A DNA stretch of 64,000 nucleotides from Dysidea avara. Lineage: Eukaryota > Porifera > Demospongiae > Dictyoceratida > Dysideidae. The notes beneath the pieces were generated by a model. That model had not been told where the DNA came from and searched no databases. It saw nothing but the letters and a program-made list of their open reading frames with translations. Shown here in pieces: positions 47,540-59,300 of the stretch. Position 1 is the first letter of the stretch. Every line of letters begins with the position of its first letter. The DNA is taken from positions 13,405,280 through 13,469,279 of the forward strand of contig NC_089280.1 of the NCBI RefSeq assembly GCF_963678975.1, written 5' to 3'. The position numbers and the translations under genes are program-made.

Positions 47540-47742
47540 TAGAAATCAACACAGATGATATTCTCTTCCCCCAACCACCTCATATTACAAGAGGACACCA
47601 ACTGAGATTTTTACCACCTCCCACCAGAGTCAACTCCTACCACTACTCCTTGTTCCCTTCAACAATTCGACAATGGAATAATGTTCTGGAATCTGTAATT
47701 AATGCATCAAGTGTAGAACATTTTAAAATATGTTATATGTAA
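47540..47742 (+). pseudogene. LINE RT extreme C-terminal fragment
   Basis: The plus-strand frame reads HITRGHQLRFLPPPTRVNSY then YSLFPSTIRQWNNVLESVIN and SSVEHFK, the conserved tail of CR1/L2-like reverse transcriptases. The rest of the element is missing. Confidence 0.75.
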
Positions 47743-49660
47743 GTTTTAGTGTGCTTTTTATACTCAATTTTGAGGTCTTGCCACAATAACTAAAATATAG
47801 TAATAAGCTGCATGCAAACCTTTGCTGGTATGTAGCTATGTATCCCAGTGTGATAATGATTATATCTTCCACATGCAGTGAAGTAATAATAACTGTGTAG
47901 CTACAACAGTCATGATTTTCTTTTTTGGTGTGTCTATGTTCCCATGCATGCACTAAATATAGCTATATAGAAAATAGGAATGGACGTGATGTCTGGGATA
48001 ATAATGGAGCTAAGTCATAACCACTTTTCATACAGCATCCTAATCAAATGAGGTAAGATGCATGAGAGCCTCTGAAATTAAATCGGAAATCTATTTTCTC
48101 ATGTAGTTTCTCATAATCAATGGCTTTTGAAACTCCCTCACCCACCCCCAGTTTTTTTTTAATGCCACCACTTGCATGTACATCTTTTCAATAATAACAT
48201 TCTGATTGTCTAATTAAATTATATTATTCTGCACAATGTACACTACATTTTTAATTTGCAATGACAACTATACAGTTGTAGCGGTTATGCAGTGTTGACA
48301 AATAAAATAGGTCCATAGCTACAACCCTAGCTGCTATCATTTGTATGCATAGAAATCACTCAAAATTTATACAAGCTGCAAGTCAATCCATGCATGCAGT
48401 TATGGAAATGGTTTATCCCTATTGTGTCCATGTTATAAGACTAATATATCGCTAAACCCTTAACCTTCATCTCATTCAAGCTGTTAAGTATGTAGTGAAA
48501 AGGACATATTTGTAAAATTATTAGCTATAAGCTTACTGTAATTACATATAAGTATATAAAGGAAAATCAAGTTTTCATCGAACTGATTTTCTCAAATTGT
48601 AAATAACTGCATGTAAGGTTTGTTAGTGTATGAAATAACTTTTCAGACATGTGCTGACGTACTGTCAGGCCATTGTGAAAGTTGAGTGAACTTCAACAGA
48701 TATGACTGAACTTTTTAACTTTGTTGTTTCTCCTTTCCTGTGTTTTTACCAACTTGGATGTTTGTATTGGGGCCACCTATGCACTGCAGAGCTGATACTA
48801 CTCAACCACTCACTGACACTAAAGCATTTTAAAGGGTAACTACTGGTCACATAAAAGCACTTCTATATATGAAATTGATTCCATTACAAGGGGTTTTGTA
48901 GGAAATGAGTCATAAAAACTTCATCAAGGCATTATACTTGCTTTTATATTGTGTAGGTCTATCCCTAATACAGTGTATGAACATAAGAGATGTACTGATG
49001 TCTTGTTCATTCTAGCTCAAAGTATAAACTGGTTGTACAGGTGATCATGAACACCACAAGTAAAAGTACTAATGGCCATTAGATTATAAATACATTTTAC
49101 TACTGCAGTACCAGGTGACTGAAACAAGTAGGCTGGCACAGCATAGTAAACTGTTAACCTCAGAGTACATCTTTGGCATTACCTTTATGGTCACCACAGA
49201 CCAAAGACAAATACTTTAATTACATGTCAATACCATCGTGTCTGGCCTGACTTCTATAGCTCAATATAAACTCTGCTACACTTTGAAAGGACACTATTTC
49301 TGGATAAATTCAATAATGGCCTGACACCTGCTGTAATTGACTGGATATTGTCTAGTGTCCAGATGTTATTAATGTTGGTTTTTATGAGCAACTATTTTTT
49401 ACATAATATTATTATATCTATAACTATTAGAGGAAGCAGAAAAGTAACAAATTTTAGCACTTATTGGAGGAATTATTTATAAAGAGAGCTAGCTATATGT
49501 GACTAAAATTTGGAAAATCTGTATGGCCATTTATGATATTAAACCATAAGTGGGTAGAAATTGATCTCCTATTTTATAGAAGCTATAACTACAGATAAAT
49601 GTGTCAAATGCACCCATATTGGTAATTTTCCAAAATTCGTCACATACAATCATTTATTCC
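47743..49660. other. Gene-free AT-rich stretch
   Basis: About 1.9 kb without a recognisable exon, LINE fragment or clear inverted repeat. It lies between the LINE scrap and the right end of the lipase duplication. Confidence 0.5.
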
Positions 49661-49664
49661 CTAT

Positions 49665-49750
49665 GTAGTTAATTGGATGATTTTGTGATATGTTTCAACA
49701 GATTCAGCAAAACAAACATCTCTAAATATAATCAAAAAGGGAATAAACAA
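49665..49750 (+). pseudogene. Orphan copy of the last exon of the 168-aa gene
   Basis: TTTCAACAGATTCAGCAAAA and the following bases match the acceptor and exon 5 at 40476-40539, with substitutions that change several codons (GAAATC to ATAATC, AGAGAA to GGGAAT). No upstream exons accompany it. It was carried along when the adjacent lipase was duplicated. Confidence 0.75.
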
Positions 49751-49872
49751 CAAATAATATGTACATTGTACATATGCACAACAAAGAACATTTGAAGATG
49801 TACGTAAATAACGTAATACATTACATGCAGACATATACATGTACAGTTGTGTTGTTGTATTTCTATTCTTTG

Positions 49873-51868
49873 TCATTGTGGACTTGTAATGTGTTTCTTC
49901 AACCAGTCGATGACAACTTGTTTAAACCTGTCATGTTCTAGATCAGAGAATAACCGGTGTCGACCATCTTGAAAACACTGTATAAAAGACAGCCATACAA
50001 ATAGAAAATTGTATTAATACCACGTTTGTACGGTATATGTCACCAAGCATATGATTAGAAGTTTACATTAAGGGCATACATACTACAAGGGTGGATCATA
50101 TTTATTAAATGCATCAGCTAAAAAATATCAAGTTGTCAACCCGCCATTCTTTCACCCCTTTTTGTATATATAATAGGATATCTGTGCATGAGTGTGGTAT
50201 TCAGGATTAATAATTTGCACCACAGGCAGCCATTATTATTACAAATTAATCCGACAACCATTGCAACTGTTATAAGCAATACTGAGAAAGTCAAAATAAT
50301 TATAAATACACTGCAAATATACATAATGAAGAAGTCTGCAGACATTTGTTGTACTGTGTATGTTTATGGCAATAAATGCCAACTGGAACTTCAACAGGCA
50401 TGTCCAATATATTAAAACTTGGGATAGCTCAATTTTCGGAAAAGAGCAGCAAATGTAGGAACCCGCGGATTATGCTTATAATTTTACCTATTATGCTTAA
50501 ATTTATGCTCAATACTTACCTATTATGCTCAAATTATGCCCAATTATTTATGCCTCAGTTATCATACTCTGTTAATAATTTCCAGTTTATGGATAAATAA
50601 CAAGTGGCTGAAGCACAAACTTACTTGTCAAAATGCATATCACAGAAAAGATCGATATACTCTAATAGAACAGTCAGCTATGTGATTGTTCTATTAGAGT
50701 TGCTGACTGTTCTATTAGAGTATATTGATCTTTCTGTGATAGCTATTTTGATAAGCAAGAATTCATACTATTACACAAATATTCTACCTATTATGCTAGC
50801 ATTATGCTCAATGCTTTCAGGTACCTATTATGCTCATAATTAGGCCAGCATAATTGGCAGGTCCCTAAGCGCATGGCACTTTAAAAGAGCTATGTAGCAG
50901 AAGGAAATCAGAGGAAATTAAGCATGTCATTTTCAGGTTAAAAATCACTTTATTGTTCTATTGGGTTTGGAAGAGAATCCTTCCGATATCTTGGTACCCA
51001 TTAATCCTCAGTATTACAATGAACTAAAAGCATTATGAATTAGCTCTACAAGTTCTGAATTAGCTCTGCAGGTTAGTTTGTGAAATTTACAGTGTTAATT
51101 ATATTAAGTACAATAAATATATAACGTAGCAAATTTCTTCATGTACCTAGTGATTACCTTAGCAACTATGCATTGTTATGCATTTGGGTGCCTATTACTA
51201 TGGCAACACTAGTTGTTAGGCTAGCTGGCCATTAGTTACACTATACTATTTAGCCAACAGAATTAGCATTACAAAATTAGCAATACAAGGGACCTTGCAA
51301 GTATAGCTAATACTATTAGCTAAACTTGCAAGGTCCCTAGCAAGTTTAGCTAATAGGGACTTTAGAATAGGGACTTTAGAATCTGTCTGTTATAGAAAGA
51401 TTGTCCTTTTACATAATATGAGGGTCCTTTAAGAGAGGTTTCACTGTATACTCTGCATTTTCTTAGAATAGAAAACACACATACCTGAAATATTTTACAA
51501 TTATTTTCAAATACAAATGATACAACAACATTTTCTAAAGTACTGTAACAATTATAGCTTCACATCAAAGAAAGGAGTGGCCACAGTTTGCAAATTATAC
51601 TCACTTCAAATGTCTTATCCTCACTCTGAGCATTATCCATCAGAAACTGTGATGATGATATATCCACCATTGTATCATCTGTTCCATGCAATGTGATGAA
51701 GGGTAACTTGATGGTTGATATTCCTTCAGCTACTTGCAACTGTGCATCAAAAATGGCAACAGCCCAGCGAGCTTTAACGCCTCCTTTCCATGTCAAGGGG
51801 TCTTCCAAGTAAGCACAAATCTTTGTTTTTAAAAATCATTCATTGTTATATGCATCAGGCTTACTGAG

Positions 51869-51915
<47 letters not shown>

Positions 51916-53123
51916 GGTTGGAGCAAGTCCCAGAATTTTTTAAATATTTAGCTCTGGCCATATAGATGGTACTTCCACTGTGTTGTTATAAGCAGCATGA
52001 TGATGTGAAGTTGCATTACATGAATGCTCTATTACAGTATCTTTAGGTTTTAATAGAATCAAAGGCTGTCCCCCACTTCCCCACGCCTGCACACACACAT
52101 ACACACACACGTACGCACACGCACACACACACACAGAAGTAGCATTCATCCTTATCTAAACCACTATGTGACAAAATACCGTACCTCATCCTGGTCTCTT
52201 GACAAATCATTAATGTCACTATTGTATATTATTAATTGAGGAGCAACAAGAGCCACTGCACGTACGAACCCACGCTAATGTATGATAGTTCATGTAAAAC
52301 TCAATGATTCAGTGAGCTACAACACACCATAAGTATTCCCGCTGCATATGCAATACCAGGAGCACTGAGCACCATTCCTTTGATCAGATCTGGTCTTTGT
52401 ATGGTGAATAATGTGGTAACCAAACCACCCTATGGGAACACAAGTATGTAAGTACAAGTTCTGTGTAATCAAACTTACCATGGAATGGCCCATTATGAAG
52501 AAAGGAATATCACTGCTGTACTTAGCTTTAACTATCTCAATATGTTGTATGACATCTCGTACATAGATCTGTACATCTTCAATGTGTACTCTGTCACCGT
52601 CACTCTTACCATGACCAACTGAAATAAACACATCAATTATGATTATTAACCTGTATGGGATGACAATGGCTAGAAGATGACAAATCATTGTCTAATGGTA
52701 CTGTAAAGATTTTTACTTATGTAAACCAAAAGCAATGAATATGTTATGGTCCCAAATTCATAGAGCTTCATAACTGCATGTCATTCCTAGTAAGAGTGTT
52801 ACATGTTTGCTTCTGATACTTTTACTGTGCAACCACTATTAACAAACAGGGCTCTCTCGCATACATGAAGCAAATTACGGGTGAGTTAAGGTCCTCTGAA
52901 GGTGGAACACGTTTACCAATAGTGCAACAAAATAATAGGTTGGTCCTAAAGTGTCTACCATACATACATATAAAGGTTCCACTGTATTTGTATATAACTA
53001 ACTAGCATGCACTCACCAAGATCCTGAGAATAGACTGCAATCTCATTCTCATTGAGAAATACTGCTAGGTTCTCATATCGTCCACTATGCTCCGCTACAC
53101 CATGAACAATGTACAACACTGCT
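49873..53123 (-). CDS. MGLL: Monoglyceride lipase-like, right copy, open in all found exons
   Basis: Exons in transcript order: 53123-53017, 52618-52479, 52429-52328, 52274-52185, 51820-51605, 49977-49873. Phases agree. The alpha/beta-hydrolase core follows monoglyceride lipase closely: VHGVAEHSGRYENLA, VGHGKSDGDRV, FIMGHSMGG (nucleophile Ser, with an intron inside the motif), a cap region ending LSRDQDE, LHGTDDTMVD (catalytic Asp) and DGRHRL (catalytic His), then a C-terminus SPQ. The family releases glycerol and free fatty acid from monoacylglycerol and in animals degrades 2-arachidonoylglycerol. The N-terminal ~50 residues (before AVLYIVHG) must lie in one or more exons upstream of 53123 that I could not identify, so completeness is unproven. 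Confidence 0.88.
50455..50870. mobile_element. MITE with ATTATGCT-rich body in a lipase intron
   Basis: The ends TAGGAACCCGCGGATTATGC and (complement) TAGGGACCTGCCAATTATGC are inverted, and the body repeats CCTATTATGCTC many times. Its centre is a further palindrome (50617-50755) carrying two copies of the recurrent TCTATTAGAGTA motif in inverted orientation. Confidence 0.75.
51268..51345. repeat. Short palindrome GGGACCTTGCAAG
   Basis: GGGACCTTGCAAGTATAGCT and AGCTAAACTTGCAAGGTCCC form an inverted repeat in the lipase intron, followed by a tandem GGGACTTTAGAATA duplication. Confidence 0.7.
51871..51917. repeat. (GT)n followed by a G run
   Basis: About 14 GT repeats run into a homopolymer of about 19 G in the intron between lipase exons. 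A long G run is a likely sequencing or assembly weak point. Confidence 0.95.
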
Positions 53124-53149
53124 CTGTATATAACAGAGGGAAACATGTT

Positions 53150-53588
53150 AACAAGATGTTACATAGGAAAAATTGAAGCACACACCATTTATAGTATATA
53201 GTATGAAATTTTGTACACGTAGATTTATATGCATGCATAATTATTTGTATGTGAATGAGCGGTTGGTTCTGTAGTTGCAGATTCTACATGACTTGTGTAA
53301 TTTTATTTTGGACTTCACAACGCTGCCAGGAAAAATCTCTAATATTGAGTTATCTGAATACAATTATTCATCCGAAGCTCATGACCAAAGCTATTTTACT
53401 GTCATCTAGAACCTATTAATGTCCCATGTAGTGGTCCATGTGTTTTCTAACAAAATTTTCTTGGCAATCTATAGTCCTATGCATATAGCTAGCTAATATT
53501 ATTGTTGTTAAACTGATTATGATTTAGGTTGTGTAGGCTGAACTATTGTGGGGCAGGCGGCTCATTATTTATTTATTGCAATTTTATA
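53150..53588. other. Outer flank of the right lipase copy
   Basis: Similar to 43860-44170 with decay, marking the right edge of the segmental duplication near 53480. No first lipase exon was recognised. Confidence 0.45.
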
Positions 53589-53932
53589 CATAGGCAGTGG
53601 AGACAGGGGGGCCATGCCCCCCACCCCCACTTTTATGGGACACTGTTTGCAAGAAAAGATCAAGATACTCTAATAGAGCAGTCAGGAGTTGGATACTCTA
53701 ATAGACATAGATTATAGAATATATATAATCTATGTAATAGAGCAGTCACAGTATTCAGAGAAGCAGTGTAGCAAGTTACTTTACTACGTATATATAGTTA
53801 TAAATAAGGAGATATAATTGGTGGATTGTCAACAGGCTGGACCTCTTTCTTTTTTTTTTTTTTTTGGTCTTCAACTTTTCAACTTACAGCTGGCCTGGCC
53901 CCCTCACTCTTTGGCCTGCTCCACCGCCCCTG
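53589..53932. mobile_element. 344-bp hAT-type MITE
   Basis: The left end CATAGGCAGTGGAGACAGG and right end CCTGCTCCACCGCCCCTG are inverted. The 8-bp target duplication ATTTTATA flanks both sides (53581-53588, 53933-53940). It holds two copies of the recurrent TCTAATAGAGCAGTC motif, and a T16 run near 53849. Confidence 0.9.
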
Positions 53933-53940
53933 ATTTTATA

Positions 53941-54360
53941 TATGCCTGACTATCTTTCAGCATACAGCTACACTTGGAGTGCCTTGATGTCAATCTGGTA
54001 GGATTTCAGCCCAACTAGATATAGATTCCATTTTGCATGCATACGTTTCCATGAACATTAATGTGTTACTAAGCACATTACGTATACATAGTTATTATCT
54101 TTTGGGCTTCTAAGCAGCTATGTATTTAAAGTTACTATTCATAGTGTGGTAAAGAAGTCATAATCCATTAATAGTAAGCAATGTTATGCAATCAAGACCT
54201 AACATAATGATCTATACTACAGTAATGAATAATAACAGCTATACCATTACCATTGAACCATAGAGCTGTAAAGAAAGCAGCCCTGGTGTAAAGATACTTT
54301 TACTGTAGCTGTTTAGTTGGTTTTAATACAGAATAATTTGATGAAATTTACTTTTCATTT
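53941..54360. other. Gene-free stretch
   Basis: No coding or repeat structure was recognised. Confidence 0.4.
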
Positions 54361-54364
54361 GCAG

Positions 54365-54850
54365 CAATATGAGTAACTGTAACTTATTCAATTGCTGCAG
54401 AAAACATGTTCCAAACTAAATAAGAAGTCAAAACTTTAAGATGTAGCAAGTTTTTCCTCAAAACACAGCAAATTTTCTATGATATACCAAATTTTACCCT
54501 TGTGTAAGAAGCATGGTTCCTACACGTGTAGGGCGACATTAAGAAATTTTGTAGGAAATATTCCCACACTGTTGAATTTTGTAAGAAAGATTCCTACACA
54601 TGACATATTGTGTAGGAATTATTCCTACATTTTTAAGACAATTCCAAGTTATTCCTACACTTGTAGGAATTATTCCTACACTGCAAGAAGATGTCTTACA
54701 CTTTGTGCCATGTGTAGGAATCTTTCTTACAAAATTCTGCAAAAATTCTCAATAAAGCTCTACACATGTAGGAATCATGCTTCCTACACAAGTGTAAAAC
54801 TCCTTCCAGCACTTTACCTCAAAATTATGATTTCTTATTTAATTTGGAAT
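54365..54850. mobile_element. Large palindromic fold-back with GTGTAGGAATNATTCCTACAC words
   Basis: Arms pair around a centre near 54650: GTAAGAAGCATGGTTCCTAC with TAGGAATCATGCTTCCTACA, and TTTTGTAAGAAAGATTCCTA with TAGGAATCTTTCTTACAAAA. The short word TGTAGGAATTATTCCTACA, itself a palindrome, is repeated inside. Outer AAATAAGAAGTCA / ATTTCTTATTTAA pieces extend it. It is non-coding; the frames on either strand are shadows of the palindrome. Confidence 0.8.
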
Positions 54851-54969
54851 ATGTTAGAAGTAGTATACACTGACCAAGTAACTTACCCACTATACTTGTG
54901 GCTATAATATGTAAACATTATTACTTTGAATTGAAGAGGAGACTAATAACATGGTCATAATGAGATAGT

Positions 54970-55600
54970 CATAGGCGGATCTGAAGGTGGGGCCAAGAGG
55001 AGCTTTACCCCCTGGCCCTTCTCTTACCCCCATGGACCTACAGGACTATATTGACACCAGAAACTGGAATCATGCATTCACACTGTATTCAGAAGTACAG
55101 AAAGCCATGGGAAGATAACAATTATAAATGCACTTTACATGCAGTTATATATAAACTGTACACTGTGAAGAAAGTGAGGTAAACAAGTTTGAAATATTGA
55201 GCCAAGATCGAGATACTCTAACAGAGCAGTCGTAATTCTAATGTCATCAATTTACAAATTTTGCAAATTATGATTCAGTACACTTTGCGATCAAGCAGAT
55301 CTTATCTCAGATAGGCTAACTAATTTTATATGCTTTGCAAAGCATACACTTTGTTAGCTAATTGCCATCAAAAATGCTCCGAAATTCAAACCTAAGAGGT
55401 CTAACTTTAAAATTTCTCAGAAGATATCCTACTGTGTATATCCTTCATTCTAAAGTTATGCAAATGAATACAAGTAACTTGTGTACTATTGTGTGTGTAG
55501 TAAAATTCCATTCTTCTCAGTTCTCTTAGTGGAATAAATACTGTTTTACCGTAAAGCTTCTTGTCCCCCCTCAGCCACCTTGAAACTAGATCCACCTATG
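54970..55600. mobile_element. 631-bp hAT-type MITE
   Basis: The ends CATAGGCGGATCT and AGATCCACCTATG are inverted, and the 8-bp target duplication GAGATAGT flanks both sides (54962-54969, 55601-55608). The interior is non-coding and includes one recurrent motif copy at 55207-55232. Confidence 0.92.
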
Positions 55601-55608
55601 GAGATAGT

Positions 55609-56740
55609 GCACACATACACAGCAATGTAGGAGGATGGAGTGAAGCTTATCTGCCATCAATAAGTAGCTTTATGGATTGAAAGATTAGAGTTGCATGCAC
55701 AGGCAACTTGCAATGTAAATGTATATCTTTCTTGACCATGATACTACTGTCGTGGTATGCTTATATATAAAGTGTTGAGCAAGGGCGGATCCAGGAGTTC
55801 ATCCAGTGCGTTCCATGGACCATGGAATCCCCTTTTTGGAAGGGCCTTAATATTAGGTAGCTAGGTACTTGTAGGGGTTAGCTGCTGAGTGCTGACAAGT
55901 GTTGGAGTAAAAAATCAGTTAATCAGTCAAAGCCCCTCTATTATCCTACTCTTGGTCATAAAGTTGCCACTATGCTCATATGCAATAAGCACCTCTAAAA
56001 GCAAATTATCATTTGATGTTTAAACTGGCTACTTCTGAAGGTTTAAGTTACATTTCTATAATGGTAGATATTCCAGGAAAAATAGACTTTACATCAGCTC
56101 AATAGATAGAGTACTGATTGCCAAAGATCAAAAATATAGTTGTTGGTTGGAATCAACTGTATACATACTTAGGCAGTGTATAATATAGTGCTTTAATACT
56201 AAGAAAGTACACTTGAATTGAGGCTAACCATATTCATTTAAAGGAAAAATGGTTAAGAAACCATCTATATAACCTACCCAGACTGTCTCGAAATAGCATT
56301 TACTTCTAACTCCAAGTTTATACATGTAGATACTGAAAATAATTATAACTTTGGAGTCTGTTGAATCTCAGTATGCTTTGTGTGTGGTAAGCAAATATAT
56401 ATGCTTTACCAAATGCACACTTAATTGTCAATACAAAAAAGGACGCACAGTTACCCATAGACAATGGCTGTTAAAAAGATTGAAAATTAGTAACTTATAA
56501 ATGAGTAGGAGCTTGAACAACCCTCAACATTGCTATTTTGTGCCAGGGTTCTATCTCAGAGAATTTTTAAATAAAAGATCCTGGATACTGGAATGCCTAC
56601 TGATGGTAAGATATAACAACGAAACATTGTTGGAAAGTGATAACTTACTATTACTACTAACTACTACAAAGCTAGCTAAACCATGTGGCAAAGTGCTGGC
56701 TGTCAAGTGCTGGGCAGCTGGATAACACCAGCGACAGTAA
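55609..56740. other. Gene-free stretch
   Basis: No exon was recognised. GGGCGGATCCAGGAG at about 55793 resembles the terminus of a hAT-type MITE whose other end I could not find. Confidence 0.4.
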
Positions 56741-56746
56741 AATAAA

Positions 56747-59300
56747 CTACATGAGAGCATCAGCATTGAGCCTGCCCTCAGAATAGGCCAGATCAACAGG
56801 GGCGTAGCCAGGATTTTTTGAAGGGGGTTCCAGCACCAGCATTGAGTTACTAGAAGCAGGGTCTGGGGGTGCAGCCCCCAGCTGCTGAGAGACTTTCAAT
56901 ATTGTAATAAATCAAAACTCAGCAAATTGCTATATTTTATGCAAAAAGTACATTAATTGTGATGCATTAAGTGCCCCTGCATGGGATGAAGGTAGTACTA
57001 GATAAAGTCACCTTGTGGAAACAGACAGCATAACACATAGAGACACATATAGTAATCTGTAAGTGATGGTTATATCTCACTGTGGTATAAGAGCCATGAA
57101 TCCACTGATACAAATAACGATCAAAACAATATAACTATACAAATATGCATAGTATGAATTCATTTTGCATAACAAAAGTGATAAATTACTGGAGCTCTAT
57201 ATCTTTAAACACTGCACACCAAAGCTATAGCAGTATAAGGTCATGCTAAGTTTTGCATTTAATGTTGGAATGTCAGAAAAACTTCATATGGACATGGATA
57301 TTTACAGGCATGTTCTATTAGAGTATACCTGACTGCTCTATTAGAGTATATACCTGACTGCTCTATTAGAGTATATCGATCTTTTTAACAAGTTTTGAAG
57401 AGGGCTCATGTTACCTCTGTAAATCCTTCCCTGAGAGATGAATGTAAGTTTTATCAATTGTTGTGCTGTGCCATTACACTATATTGCTCACTCATTTTGT
57501 CCTGCCACACTAAATGGTGTGTTAGGATCCTGCTTGCAGAAGTCTAAATTTTACAGGGAGGTTCCTGAACCCCCCGGAACCCCCCCTCCCTATGCCCCTG
57601 GATCAATGCAAGCAGGTATGGGACGATGTATAGAAGATTGATGTCCCCTCAGGCACATGATGGCAGACCTTAACAGTGAGAAGCAAAGCCTACATCTCAA
57701 CCAAAACAAGCATTTACTATAGTTCATATCCCATTTGTCTGCCAGCATGGAAGCTAACTTCTTGTAAACTGTGGTAGCAGATGGCCCCATGCCACCACTA
57801 GCTGAAAACACCAGAAGAGAAAAACATGCCCTCTCAACCTCTCTCACTCTCTCATCATAAACACACCTCTTTTCTTGCTCATTGGTAGCACCAGGACAAA
57901 GGAGACCAGGAATAGGAGCTTGCAAATGGGTTAAACACTCTAATGTCAAAAAACTCATGCTGCCTGTTCGGGCCCCAAAAGTCCCAGGCTACCACATCAA
58001 GTCTCGCACCATCCTCCCTATTAGCAGTGGCATACTGAAGAGGCTCGCTATCCAGGGGCTGGAGAGTGGGCTCAATGCCAACATCAGTGAACACCTAACT
58101 AAGTAGTTCCGCTGTTAGATTACGTAGTTCATTTTGGCGAATCAATGGAAAATCACCAGAAGGACAGCCATGTTGTACAGTGAAGGATTTGCCACACACA
58201 CACACAAGTCTGAGGCAGGTTAGGAACCTGTCAACCAAAACGTAGACAAAAAGCATCCCTAAACTCACCCTTGGGCATGGCAAATCCATGTGCAGCGATG
58301 GGGAGGGTAGTCAACCAGCCTGATGAGCCACACTCAGAAGCAGCCTCAAAGACACGTCGCAAAGAAGGTGAGAGCTGATCAGGAAAAGACTTAGCCAAGG
58401 TGCACAAGACAACACGGCGTGAGGACCTTGCCTCACGCTTACACTGGAACATCTGATGGTAAATATCAAGAGAACAAGACAAACATTGTTTCATCAGCTG
58501 GTCAACAAGAGGGGCTGTAATGTGTTTGGAAGGAGGAAAAATGGGTAGAAGGGACTATGATGCCCAAGCCACCCAGACGAGCAGGTAAGGAGAGCAACTC
58601 TCTTTCTAAGGGTCCAAAGGCTGGCTTACCAGTAATGGCCGGCAGCAAACAAACACCAAGAACTTCATCAAGATGTTGGAAAGACTCTGACAACTGTGGA
58701 GTAGTCCGGGAAATATAGGACCAGCGATGTAAATACACATGCATGAAAGCAGCAAATGCTGGGTGACAGCAATTACTGACAGCTTTTCAATTTCCGATAC
58801 CCATGAAGCAACTTTACTTTCAACATAGCTGGCCACAAAATCCTCTGAGCCAATTGCTGAACCCAAATGACGCTTTCCCGAATCTGATATAACAATACCT
58901 GTTCCATGAAATAAAGTCTTAGCCAGACAAAGAAGAGACGGCTTTACTATTAGACAAGTTTTGATTGGGTTTGGAAAATAGCCGTAGTCGGGACCAAGAC
59001 GGCATCATCAGCATACCATATTTGGGAAACATTCATATCAGCTAATTGCTGAATGAGGGGCACAACCCCAAGAGCATACATTGGTATAGCCAAGGGATCC
59101 CCCTGGGTTGTGCCCTCCTGAAAGAGAAGATAACTACCATCAATGTACAGCTTAGACTCATCACAGTAAGTATTAATCAGGATTCAAGCAAAAGAAGAGC
59201 AAATGACAGAAATGTTTCTTAGAGCCACTTGTCAATTAAGACAGTTAAAAGCATTTGTGGCATCAACTTGCAAAACAGCTTCAGCATTCGGAGAATCTCA
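56747..59300 (-). pseudogene. Decayed RLE-type LINE polyprotein, split by a transposon
   Basis: Minus-strand pieces in order: RT motif A VLQVDATNAFNCLN (about 59290-59230, followed by a stop); motif B TTQGDPLAIPMYALG (about 59110-59050); motif C WYADDAVLVP (about 59025-58990) with catalytic DD; a thumb/connection region (58870-58230) with several frameshifts; then GARLDVVAWDFW...FFDIRVFNPFA (57990-57900), which looks like a PD-(D/E)XK nuclease core; and a C-terminal block VFSASGGMGPSATTVYKKLA to LRSAIMCLRGHQSS (57830-57640). The last ~16 codons and the TAG lie beyond an inserted element, at 56796-56747 (…GRLNADALM). Motif order suggests an R2/NeSL-like element; the exact clade is not determined. 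It has multiple stops and frameshifts and is non-functional. Confidence 0.78.
56797..57600. mobile_element. 804-bp transposon inside the RLE-LINE pseudogene
   Basis: The ends CAGGGGCGTAGCC and TATGCCCCTG are inverted, and GATCAA flanks both sides (56791-56796, 57601-57606). Removing the element and one GATCAA restores the reading frame of the host pseudogene's C-terminus, which independently fixes the boundaries and the 6-bp target duplication. The interior has three recurrent TCTATTAGAGTAT motif copies (57308-57382). No transposase is present. Confidence 0.88.

Noticed and set aside
54479-54907. 142-codon plus-strand ORF with NYSY repeats
   Set aside because: It is produced by the palindromic GTGTAGGAAT words; the opposite strand has a similar artefact.
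57590-58866. Several separate minus-strand ORFs that look like small genes
   Set aside because: They are consecutive frameshifted pieces of one decayed RT, shown by motif order and by the shared C-terminal blocks.
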